Source of the DNA: Nocardioides sp. 1609
Lineage (GTDB): Bacteria > Actinomycetota > Actinomycetes > Propionibacteriales > Nocardioidaceae
NCBI RefSeq assembly: GCF_004522105.1
Contig: NZ_SPUJ01000010.1
Coordinates: 1-64,000 of the forward strand
DNA length: 64,000 bases
Direction: 5' to 3'
A model generated the notes under the pieces. The model saw nothing but the letters and a program-made list of their open reading frames with translations. It had not been told where the DNA came from and searched no databases. How positions within the stretch are numbered: the stretch's first letter is position 1; each line of letters begins with the position of its first letter. The translations under genes and the position numbers were made by a program. This document shows positions 9,178 through 16,276 of the stretch, one piece after another.

Positions 9178-10029
9178 GTGAGGACCGATGTCCTACGTGT
9201 CGACGGTGGCCGGCCCGCCGTCGCTCTCGTGGCCGCTCTGCCCGCGAGCTGGACGACTGAGGCCGATCGGCTCGTGCTGCTCGCCCTTGCCTGCGACTCA
9301 TTCGACGGGCAGACCTCCGCACCCGGAGCGGACAACCTGGCCGCCTGGACCGGACTCCACCGCGGCACCGTCTACGACGTCGTGCGTCGCCTGCAGTCAC
9401 CAACGAGCATCCGGCCAGCGCTCGTCGCAGTCGCAGACACCCGACGCGGTCGAAGGCGCACCCGCTACCGACTCACCCTCCCGGACGTCGAACCGTCCAG
9501 TGAGGCCGACAGTTGCGAACCGTCCGGCCAGCACGACGGTTCGGCGGGTGCAGCCGTCGGCCAACCGTCGGGTGACCGTCCGCTCAGCCCGACGGTTGAG
9601 CACCCTCAACCGTCGGCCAACCGTCCGGAGAGCACGGACACTCCCTCTCCCTCAGACTCCCCTTCCCCCACCACCGACGTCGACCCCGTCAAGCTCGCGA
9701 GCGGCGAGCTCGTGGTGGTCGTGGTGGAGGCGATCCCCGACAACCTGAGACCCGACCACGGTCGCCTGTCGTCGCTCTGCCAGCGCCTCGCCGACGATGG
9801 GTGGACGCCCGACGAGCTCCGCTTGTGGGTCAAGCGGCAGAGTTGGTCCGGTGCTGGCGGTCCTGGCCTGGTCGTGCACCGGCTCGGCGGTCTGCAACCC
9901 ACCGACCGTCAGCCCTCGCCCACCCGTCCGCACCGACCGAGCGCCCGACCGACCTGCCCGAACGGCTACCCGATCGGCGTCGACGAGACGTGCTGCCCCG
10001 ACCCAAGCAGCCACGCGGAGGCGTCGTGA
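9178..10029 (+). CDS. Helix-turn-helix protein, candidate replication initiator of the element
   Basis: A 283-residue protein starting at GTG 9178 behind AGGAAA. The N-terminal 100 residues form a winged-helix of the kind found in plasmid and phage replication proteins (ADRLVLLALACDSFDGQTSA, then LAAWTGLHRGTVYDVVRRLQ). A low-complexity Ser/Pro/Glu linker (about 102-165) follows, and then a compact C-terminal domain (DPVKLASGELVVVVVEAIPD onwards). The linker DNA contains a dense cluster of AACCGTC repeats. The rep assignment is inferred from the HTH and these repeats. A purely regulatory role is possible. Confidence 0.5.
   Translation: MRTDVLRVDGGRPAVALVAALPASWTTEADRLVLLALACDSFDGQTSAPGADNLAAWTGLHRGTVYDVVRRLQSPTSIRPALVAVADTRRGRRRTRYRLTLPDVEPSSEADSCEPSGQHDGSAGAAVGQPSGDRPLSPTVEHPQPSANRPESTDTPSPSDSPSPTTDVDPVKLASGELVVVVVEAIPDNLRPDHGRLSSLCQRLADDGWTPDELRLWVKRQSWSGAGGPGLVVHRLGGLQPTDRQPSPTRPHRPSARPTCPNGYPIGVDETCCPDPSSHAEAS
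9491..9628. repeat. Iteron-like AACCGTC repeat cluster inside the rep-like gene
   Basis: AACCGTC occurs forward at 9491, 9518, 9563, 9608 and 9619, and inverted at 9534-9541 and 9589-9597, with two one-mismatch copies near 9553 and 9575. Most copies extend to AACCGTC(C/G)G. They fall in two reading frames and both orientations, so they are not explained by a repeated peptide alone. Origins embedded in rep genes are known in actinobacterial elements. Confidence 0.5.
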
Positions 10030-10229
10030 CCTGGCCGCCGGTGTCGTCGGAGGACACCCGCGAGCAGCGGGCGGCCGAGGCCGAGGAGAGCGCCGCTCTC
10101 GACGCCCGACCTCGCCACGGCCGTGACTGCGTCGACGGGTGGCTCGGCGACGACGAGCACGACCGGCCGATCCCCTGCCTTGAGTGCCGCCCCCACCTGG
10201 CCCGCCGGCGTAGGGACGTGAGCACGTGA
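10026..10229 (+). CDS. Small zinc-ribbon-like protein
   Basis: A 67-residue protein whose GTG start overlaps the preceding stop (GTGA). Its core, DCVDGWLGDDEHDRPIPCLE followed by CRPH, has Cys-x15-Cys-x2-Cys-x2-His spacing consistent with a zinc-binding ribbon. Similar short Cys proteins with GWL and GRP-PC motifs are frequent in actinobacterial integrative elements and phages. The function is unknown. The overlaps place it in one transcription unit with the rep-like gene. Confidence 0.6.
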   Translation: MTWPPVSSEDTREQRAAEAEESAALDARPRHGRDCVDGWLGDDEHDRPIPCLECRPHLARRRRDVST

Positions 10230-10405
10230 GGACCACTCGTTCTCGCGAGATCGGCATGACCGTCGTACGCCACGCCCTCGGCGTGAAACTCGCTCTCGAG
10301 CTCGACCGGCCCGACGTCGCCGCGACGGAGCTAGACGCGCTCCTCGAGGCCCTCGTCGTCGTCGAGCAGATCACCCCACCCAGCACCAGAAAGGCCCACC
10401 GATGA
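10226..10405 (+). CDS. Small protein of unknown function (59 residues)
   Basis: GTG at 10226 overlaps the previous stop (GTGA), and its own TGA (10403-10405) overlaps the next ATG (ATGA). This double four-base coupling is the main support that it is real. The middle is an amphipathic helical stretch (ALGVKLALELDRPDVAATEL, then DALLEALVVVEQI), compatible with a coiled-coil or dimerising helix. There is no recognised family. Confidence 0.6.
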   Translation: MRTTRSREIGMTVVRHALGVKLALELDRPDVAATELDALLEALVVVEQITPPSTRKAHR

Positions 10406-11640
10406 GCGCACCTCTGTCCCCGCGAACCGAGGCGATCCTCGACACCTTGCAGCGACTCGGCCCGTCCGACGCCGCCACGATCGCCAACCTCCTCGACCTC
10501 GACCCACCCGACCCACGATGGACGTCCCTCACGACCGTGGACCGGACCAGCACCGTCCGCCGCTACCTCGGCCGACTCGTCGATGCCGGGGAGGTCTGCC
10601 GGCTGGAGGAAGGGACCTACGTCGCCGTCCGGCACACCACCGCCGCACCCTCGACGACCCCCACCAGGAAGACGCGAGATCCCGCTCCGCCTGCATTCGA
10701 TCCGCAGACGTCGACGTCACACGAGGCAGGACACAACCCGCCCGCCGATCCCCAGCAGCCGACCCCGCATGCACCCGACCAGCACGAGACCAAGACGACG
10801 AGCCCGGAGCCCAACTCCGAGGAAGGACAACCCACCATGACCGAGACGACCACACCCGAGGCGACGACCCTCGACGAGACGCCCGCCGAGGCACGACCGG
10901 CCGAGCCGGCGCGCACGGCGCGCGCGCTCCTCGACGAGTGCCCGCACGCCCCGTGGCCGGCCGAGACCTACGACCGCGTTGACGTCGTCGTGCGACTCCA
11001 CGCCCGCCGGGTCGAGCTGACCCGCGAGCGCGACGAAGCTCTTGTCGCGGCGAACGCCGCGGAGGCGGCCGAGGCCGAGGCGATCGTCGACGGTGGCGAC
11101 CCGGCCGCTCACGCCGCGGACGCGTCCCGCCACCGCGAGAGCGTCGCCACTCGCAACCGGGCACTCTCGAGCCTCGAGGTGCGCCTTCGTGCGGCCGCCT
11201 TGCACGTGCTCGACGCGCAGGAGAGCGAGCTCCTCGAGCGCGCCCACGCCGACCGCCGGGCGGTCAAGGAGCACCGAGACGAGCTTCGTAGACGGCTCGA
11301 GGAGCTCGCAGCATTCGACGGTGACCACTGGACCGACGTCGAGCTCGCCGTCCCGCGCTTCACCCAGCTCGGACGGGCCGCCCAGCTCGAGCGATGGGCC
11401 GAGAGCAGCGCCGACCTCGTCGCCGCCGTGCGTGCAGTGCTGGACGACATTCCGCTCGGCTTTCCCGGAGAGCGTGGCGCGGTGAGGTCCGGGCGGCTCG
11501 CGACCCTGACCGGCGTGGACGGTGTCCCGCCGCTCGTCGACGTCGAGACCCTGCGTGGCGAGGACGCGCTCGGGATCGACGGTGCGGGGCCCCTGCTCAA
11601 CGAGCTGGCCGCCGAGCTCGCAGAGACCCCGATCCGCTGA
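10402..11640 (+). CDS. Winged-helix/coiled-coil protein of the element (possibly two products in one frame)
   Basis: A 412-residue frame. Residues 1-80 are a winged helix (LSPRTEAILDTLQRLGPSDA, then TVRRYLGRLVDAGEVCRLEE). Residues 80-145 are a disordered Thr/Pro/Gln linker. Residues 165-350 are charged, Ala-rich and helical, probably coiled coil. An internal ATG at 10837 has a strong SD (GGAAGGA, 9 bp away), so a second protein of about 267 residues could be made. The last 30 codons are duplicated in degenerate form at 12757-12846. The function is not recognised. Confidence 0.6.
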   Translation: MSAPLSPRTEAILDTLQRLGPSDAATIANLLDLDPPDPRWTSLTTVDRTSTVRRYLGRLVDAGEVCRLEEGTYVAVRHTTAAPSTTPTRKTRDPAPPAFDPQTSTSHEAGHNPPADPQQPTPHAPDQHETKTTSPEPNSEEGQPTMTETTTPEATTLDETPAEARPAEPARTARALLDECPHAPWPAETYDRVDVVVRLHARRVELTRERDEALVAANAAEAAEAEAIVDGGDPAAHAADASRHRESVATRNRALSSLEVRLRAAALHVLDAQESELLERAHADRRAVKEHRDELRRRLEELAAFDGDHWTDVELAVPRFTQLGRAAQLERWAESSADLVAAVRAVLDDIPLGFPGERGAVRSGRLATLTGVDGVPPLVDVETLRGEDALGIDGAGPLLNELAAELAETPIR

Positions 11641-11924
11641 CTCCGATCCCCGGTCGGCGTTTTGGTGATCCGCCCGCCGGGGTGTCAGCCGATCGGCCGC
11701 CGCGGATTGGAGCCCCGCGGCGAGAGGTCCCCGACGTGTACGCGCGGCATGCGTCGGGGACCTCGTCGCGTTCCCTTACGGGTACGGTCGCCCCGCGTTG
11801 TGTCCCTACCGCTGGATCGTCCATCACCGCTCGTGGAGTGGTCGTTGGCGCACCGTGGGCCCGAACGCCTGTCGGGGGTCCGCCGGCGCGCGGCCGGCCT
11901 GTCCTGACCTTTAGGTTTGGCACC

Positions 11925-12749
11925 GTGACGAGAGAGAAGAGCCGTGACGGGGAGGTCACACTCCGCGCCAGCAGCTTCGAGACCCTGGCCGCCGACCACC
12001 CCCTCGCGTTCCCCGTGCCGTACGGACAAATGGTCAGCCCCTCGACGGTCTTTGAGGGCGTGTGGCATTACCTGCAATATGTGTTCGACTTCCACAACCC
12101 CGCCGACTTCGTGCCGATCCCGGCCGGCGTCCTCACGGACGATGACCGGCGGACCCTCGAGCGCTACCTGCGATGCTCGCGCGGCCTCGCGGACGGCCAA
12201 TTCCTGCGACACCCGCTCAAGCTGGAGGTGTCGTTCGGCGGAGGCCGCGAGGGTACGGAGGTCGTCGGACAGGACTTCCCACACGCCGAGAACATCCGCG
12301 GTTTCTCAGTGCTGTTTCGCCAACTCAACGAGAACGGCGAGGGAGCGTCGTTCCACCGTGCGCAGACCATTCTCCGCCAAGCAGCCCAGCGGGCCGACGA
12401 CGACCACACCGACTTGCGAATCGAGCGGATCACCGAGTGGGCTAGGGCGGTCGGCAGGCTACGCGCGTTCCAACTTCACGTGCTCGTGGGGCAGCGCCTG
12501 GTAAGGGAGGGTCGCTACCGACACGAGGGCCCATTCCCCGGGGAGGAAATGAGCCCGGCATTCCTCATCAGCCGCTACAACTACGGTGAAGACATCCACT
12601 GGGGCAAGCATCGAGACGAGGTTGACGCCCTCAGCCACGATCCGTTCATGGCATCGTGGACCCGCATGCTGTTCTTCGACGCCGTCGCAGGGCTCGCACA
12701 CACGTTCCTAGGGTTCAGCCTCCTCGTCCGACGCTCGCTCGAGGGGTAG
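11925..12749 (+). CDS. Cargo protein of unknown function
   Basis: I start it at GTG 11925 (274 residues). The frame is open further upstream only because of overlap with the previous gene. No SD is visible. TAGGTT at 11912-11917 is a plausible -10, which would make the mRNA nearly leaderless. The protein is soluble-looking and mixed alpha/beta: a central GVWHYLQYVFDFHNPADFVP segment, an RLRAFQLHVLVGQRLVREGR helix, and a His/Trp-rich stretch (NYGEDIHWGKHRDEVDAL). No family is recognised. It is the last gene before the right end and looks less GC-rich than its neighbours, so it is likely cargo. Confidence 0.55.
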   Translation: MTREKSRDGEVTLRASSFETLAADHPLAFPVPYGQMVSPSTVFEGVWHYLQYVFDFHNPADFVPIPAGVLTDDDRRTLERYLRCSRGLADGQFLRHPLKLEVSFGGGREGTEVVGQDFPHAENIRGFSVLFRQLNENGEGASFHRAQTILRQAAQRADDDHTDLRIERITEWARAVGRLRAFQLHVLVGQRLVREGRYRHEGPFPGEEMSPAFLISRYNYGEDIHWGKHRDEVDALSHDPFMASWTRMLFFDAVAGLAHTFLGFSLLVRRSLEG

Positions 12750-12756
12750 CAACGTC

Positions 12757-12846
12757 GACCCTGACCGGCGTCGCGGGAGTCCCGCCGCTCGTCGACGTCG
12801 GGACCCTGCGCCGCGAGGAGGCCCTCTCGGTCGACGCGGGCCCGCT
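12757..12846 (+). pseudogene. Degenerate copy of the 3' end of the 412-residue gene
   Basis: These bases align with 11502-11593. The decoded text STLTGVAGVPPLVDVGTLRR parallels ATLTGVDGVPPLVDVETLRG in the intact gene. It has no start or upstream coding sequence. It is a footprint of a second, related element end next to the cargo gene. Confidence 0.7.
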
Positions 12847-12851
12847 GACGC

Positions 12852-12881
12852 GTGCCGCATTCGTGCCGCATCCATGCCGCA
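12852..12881. repeat. Three phased GTGCCGCA-type repeats (right end)
   Basis: GTGCCGCA lies at 12852-12859 and 12863-12870 and ATGCCGCA at 12874-12881, each 11 bp apart. They sit about 145 bp from the right attachment repeat and mirror the pair near the left end. A further single copy lies at 13157-13164 in the integrase remnant outside the element. Confidence 0.55.
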
Positions 12882-12932
12882 CGAGACCCGTAAACAGCCG
12901 TATCTGACCAGCAACGATCAACAGGACAGAAC

Positions 12933-12968
12933 GCCCGCTGACCCACGACGTTTGCGCAGGTCAGCGGG
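12933..12968. terminator. Hairpin at the right end of the element
   Basis: GCCCGCTGAC (12933-12942) is complementary to GTCAGCGGGC (12959-12968), giving a perfect 10-bp stem with a 16-base loop followed by ATTT on plus. It may terminate transcription of the cargo gene. The loop and 3' flank contain two variants of the TTTCCGCAGGTCAG motif also seen at the attachment repeats. Confidence 0.4.
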
Positions 12969-13026
12969 CATTTCCGCAGGTCGGCGCGCGAATGAAGCCC
13001 GCTCCTCGATCGGCCGAGTGAGGGGC

Positions 13027-13103
13027 TTATGAGTCCTCTGCTCTGACCGACTGAGCTACCGCCCCATGATTCGTGTTTCCGCAGGTCAGAGGCCACTTCC
13101 GAC
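13027..13103. repeat. Right attachment repeat with the orphan 5' half of the tRNA (attR side)
   Basis: Bases 13027-13065 duplicate the tRNA from its 5' end to the anticodon loop, and 13066-13103 duplicate the upstream flank. The sequence left of 13027 does not continue the tRNA, so this copy is not functional. Confidence 0.85.
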
Positions 13104-13203
13104 ATCCGCTGACGAGACACTTCTCAGGGCCCCGACCCTACCGCGCCGCCGCCGCTGTGCCGCACGAGCCGCGACCACGATCTCGCTGACCGGGCGGAGC
13201 GAC
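13104..13203 (-). pseudogene. Decayed 3' end of a second integrase gene
   Basis: Directly outside attR the sequence continues to resemble the C-terminal coding end of the integrase at 6810-6900. Shared runs include GACACTTCTCAGG, CCCGACCCTACC and GTGCCGCACGAGCCGCGACC. Insertions and deletions break the frame. This implies that an older, related element once used the same tRNA and left its integrase tail behind. Confidence 0.65.
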
Positions 13204-13228
13204 TCCGAGCACCGGTGGCGGCCTCGGC

Positions 13229-13611
13229 TCAGCTCGAGCACGCCACCCAGCCGTCGGGCCACCAGCCGTCGTCGCGCAGGCTGACCGAGAAGGTGCGCGA
13301 CACCTCCCCACCCGAGGTCGTCTCGTGGACCAGCGTCGACCCTCCTCGTTGCTCGACCACCGTGACGCCGCGGGCGAACGGCGCGACCGCTCGCTCGGGC
13401 GTGCGTCGTCCGGGTCCCAGGACATCGAGGTCCGTGCCCCGCTGCTCGGTCCTCGGGCACGGGAGTCCTCGTGGTGCAGCAGCCGCCGCCGCGGCCGGGG
13501 CCCGATCGAGGGCGGCGTCGTGCTCCCGTCAGGTGTCGGCGCCGGGCCCGGGTCGTCACCGCACGCCCCCAGGGACACGACGACGACGCAGGCAGCGATC
13601 CGGACGGTCAT
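13229..13611 (-). pseudogene. Small lipoprotein gene with a frameshift
   Basis: The ATG at 13611 opens a lipoprotein signal peptide (MTVRIAACVVVVSLGACGDD, lipobox LGAC with Cys at 17). After about 40 residues the plausible coding frame moves by -1. The new frame reads through ERAVAPFARGVTVVEQRGGS and SGGEVSRTFSVSLRDDGWWP to a stop at 13229-13231. The G/C run at about 13494-13503 is the likely place. Either a disabling indel, a sequencing error or programmed slippage would explain it. No homologue is recognised. Confidence 0.55.
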
Positions 13612-13693
13612 CACCTCAGCATGGACGGGGTCCGGACCGGTGGGGTTCCGCCCGGCCCCGTCGAGCGCCGGCGGGTGCGGACCTCGGTGTCCG

Positions 13694-14515
13694 TCACCGT
13701 CCCTGCCGAGCAGCGACGCTGCGCGCCTGACCTTCGTGGATGTCGTTCACCCACTCCCAACCCGGCTCGGCACCGGATCCTAGGCGCGGGTCGTCCGGGG
13801 TCCGGCCGTCGCGCAGCGCGTGCAGGTAGGCACGGTCCAGCTCGATCCGGGCCAGCACCTGGTCGTCCCGGCCGACGGACCCGTGGCCGGGGACGACGAC
13901 GTCGACGTGCTCGGCGGCGTCCTGCAGCGTCCGCAGCCCGACGAGGTACTCCTCGACCGGGTCGTTGGACCCGTCGAAGCCGTCGAGCATCGGCACGAAC
14001 ACGTCGGAGAGCATGTCGCCGGCGATGAGCACCCCGCTGTCCTCGACGACCAGAGCAGCGTGCCCCGGCGAGTGCGCCGGGTGCTCGACGACGCGAACGC
14101 GCGGGCCGTCCCACGCGATCTCGGTGCAGCCCGCCGGCAGACCCGTGACGAGGCCGTAGAGGTGCAGCGGCACGTCGTCGGCGATCTCCGGTGGCAGCAC
14201 CTCCATGGCGCGGGCCTCCCAGTCCTCCCGCAGCAGCACCTCCCGGGCGACCGCCGCACAGCGGAACGTGCCGTAGCGGGGCACGTCGCCGAAGGACTCG
14301 TGCCAGAGCACGTGGTCCCAGTCCGGGTGGGTGGCGAAGCCCGCCACCACGCGGCGGTCCGTGGCCTGCAGGTCACTCGCGAGGCATCGCATCTCGGCAC
14401 TCGTGATCCCGGGGTCGACCAGCAGCACCCCGTCTCGGCCCTCGACGACGACGGTGTTGTTGCGCAGCAGCTCGCTCTGGTGGACCAGCACGCCCTCCGC
14501 GACCTCGGTCAACAC
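13694..14515 (-). CDS. Metallo-beta-lactamase-fold hydrolase
   Basis: About 273 residues from GTG 14515. The metal-binding set is visible: ATHPDWDHVLW (the H-x-H-x-D-H box in the variant form HPDWDH), HPAHSPGHAALV, GDMLSD and VPGHGSVG. This matches the MBL hydrolase family (glyoxalase II-like and quorum-type lactonases), but the substrate is unknown. It lies 110 bp downstream of the LytR-type gene on the same strand. The start lacks a clear SD, so the N-terminus is uncertain. Confidence 0.75.
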   Translation of the reverse strand: MLTEVAEGVLVHQSELLRNNTVVVEGRDGVLLVDPGITSAEMRCLASDLQATDRRVVAGFATHPDWDHVLWHESFGDVPRYGTFRCAAVAREVLLREDWEARAMEVLPPEIADDVPLHLYGLVTGLPAGCTEIAWDGPRVRVVEHPAHSPGHAALVVEDSGVLIAGDMLSDVFVPMLDGFDGSNDPVEEYLVGLRTLQDAAEHVDVVVPGHGSVGRDDQVLARIELDRAYLHALRDGRTPDDPRLGSGAEPGWEWVNDIHEGQARSVAARQGR

Positions 14516-14625
14516 GGGCGCGGCACACTTCTCGAGTCGGTTCCGATCACGACAGCCAGACCGACCGGCTCCCCCGGAATCATCGGTGCGCCGGCGGGTG
14601 CGGACACCGGGTCGTGCGGGGGCGG

Positions 14626-16182
14626 TCAGTCGGACGCGGCGGCGTCGTCCGTGACGTCGTCCGAGACGGGGTTGTAGGCACAGACGTCGACGGGGTCCTC
14701 GGCGCGCTTCACCTTGGGGGCGCCGGCGGGGCGCGGCGGCGGGTTCAACGCGTTGGCGACGGTCTCGCGCACGTAGTCGTAGTCGGGGTCCGCCGAGCTG
14801 AACTGGTCGGAGGACCTGAAGACGACCGAACGGATCTTGCCCTCCTTGACCTTGAGCAGCAGCTCCACGAAGTCGGCGGCGATCCTGCGGGGGATGTCGG
14901 TGAGGACGATCTCCTTGCCTGCCTTCACGATGTCGATGTAGCGGGTCACGATCGTGGTGGGATCGGCCGCCTCGATGATCGCGTCGATCGTGCACCGCTG
15001 GCGGTCCATCCGCGCGTAGTCGTCGGAGCCGTACCGGCCGCGCGCGAACCACAGCGCGTCGAAGCCGTCGAGGTGCTGGTCGGGGCCGGGATCGAGGTAG
15101 TCCGTCGGCGGGATGCCGGCGTCGGTGTTGCCGTTGATCGCGACCGGCTCGTTGATGTTGACGGTGATGCCGCCGATCGCGTCGACGATCGTCTGGAAGC
15201 CCTTGAGGTTGACCATCACGTAGTAGTTGACCGGGATCCCGAGGCTCCCCTCGACGGCCAGCTTGACGGCGTCCGCGCCCTCGTTGTCACTGTCGCCGAG
15301 GACGCCGGGGTGGGCGGCCGGCACCTGGCCGTAGATCGCGTTGAGCATGTCGAAGCCGGGATCACCGAGACCGGTCTGGTAGCCGTCGGGATAGAGGTCG
15401 TGGAGCGGCGAGTCCTCGGGGAACTCGGCGTACATCATGTTGCGCGGCAGGCTGAACATGACCGTCCGGCCGGTCTTGGTGTCGATGCTGACGAGGATCA
15501 CCGTGTCGGTCCGGACGCCGGTGCGGTCGTCGCCGCCGTCGCCGCCGAGGAGCAGCACGTTGACGTAGTCCTGCCCGGCCCACGGGTTGTCGTCGGAGAC
15601 GTTGTCGGGCGTGGTGCCGCTCCTGACGTCGTCGGGGAAGACGTCCTCGACGCCGTCGGCGGTGACCAGTGCGTACTGCGCGGCGCGCAGCACGGGGGCC
15701 GCGCCCACCAGCACCAGGACCAGCACCATGACGTGGCCGATGACCGTGTGTGCCCGGGACCGTTCCCGGGGGCGCACCAGCCGGTACGAGGTGTAGACGA
15801 TGAACGCCCAGACGAGGAGCACCGCACCGAGCCCGGCCGCCGCCACCCGGACCAGCATCGGGTCGAAGGCGAGGTGCAGGGCGGCGGTGAGGCCGCGACC
15901 GAAGTACCAGACGAGGACGCCGATGCTCACCAGCCACGCCCCGAGCACGAGCGCACCGAGGAAGCGGCGCCCCGCGAACAGGTAGCCGGAACCGGGCACG
16001 AACGCGCCGAGCGCCGTGAGGCCGACGGTGCCGGCGAGGCCGTCGGCCCGACGGCGTTCGCGGTGGGCCCGTCGCGCGCCGCCGGCGGGCCGCGCGCGCA
16101 CCGGACGGCGGGACGACCGCGAGGCGCGCCGGCTCCCGCCGGGCCGCGGCGGGGTCGTCTCGTCGAGCACCTCGTGCGACAT
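14626..16182 (-). CDS. LytR-CpsA-Psr (LCP) family cell-wall glycopolymer ligase
   Basis: I use ATG 16182 (518 residues), preceded by GAGGA. A long basic Arg-rich N-terminus precedes about four TM helices, ending near residue 150. The LCP domain then begins with DYVNVLLLGGDGG, TGVRTDTVILVSIDTKTGR and SLPRNM. These contain the conserved Asp/Arg residues that bind the polyprenyl pyrophosphate. LCP proteins transfer wall polymers to peptidoglycan at the outer membrane face. The multi-helix N-terminus is longer than the single helix of typical LCP proteins. Confidence 0.85.
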   Translation of the reverse strand: MSHEVLDETTPPRPGGSRRASRSSRRPVRARPAGGARRAHRERRRADGLAGTVGLTALGAFVPGSGYLFAGRRFLGALVLGAWLVSIGVLVWYFGRGLTAALHLAFDPMLVRVAAAGLGAVLLVWAFIVYTSYRLVRPRERSRAHTVIGHVMVLVLVLVGAAPVLRAAQYALVTADGVEDVFPDDVRSGTTPDNVSDDNPWAGQDYVNVLLLGGDGGDDRTGVRTDTVILVSIDTKTGRTVMFSLPRNMMYAEFPEDSPLHDLYPDGYQTGLGDPGFDMLNAIYGQVPAAHPGVLGDSDNEGADAVKLAVEGSLGIPVNYYVMVNLKGFQTIVDAIGGITVNINEPVAINGNTDAGIPPTDYLDPGPDQHLDGFDALWFARGRYGSDDYARMDRQRCTIDAIIEAADPTTIVTRYIDIVKAGKEIVLTDIPRRIAADFVELLLKVKEGKIRSVVFRSSDQFSSADPDYDYVRETVANALNPPPRPAGAPKVKRAEDPVDVCAYNPVSDDVTDDAAASD

Positions 16183-16276
16183 GTCGTCCTCGGGCCGGGG
16201 GCAGGGTGGAGTGCCGGGAGGACCGGCGCGAGGAAAATAACACCGCACCCCTGAGCGTGGTGTCATCCTGGCGGGC

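Larger units (their letters stand above)
6733..13103. mobile_element. Integrated genetic element of about 6.3 kb in a tRNA gene
   Basis: It is bounded by 77-bp direct repeats (6733-6809 and 13027-13103) differing at one base (G6772 versus A13066). Inside are a tyrosine integrase next to the tRNA, a regulator divergent from an Xis-like protein, a rep-like gene with iteron-like repeats, overlapping small genes, a 412-residue HTH protein and a cargo gene. There is no FtsK/TraB translocase, relaxase or structural phage gene, so it is not self-transmissible by any recognised route. It may be a small satellite or a reduced AICE-like element. Confidence 0.85.

Noticed and set aside
14614..16254. A 546-codon open frame on the plus strand
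   Set aside because: Shadow of the LCP gene on the opposite strand; composition is Arg/Gly/Val/Asp-rich with no recognisable motifs.
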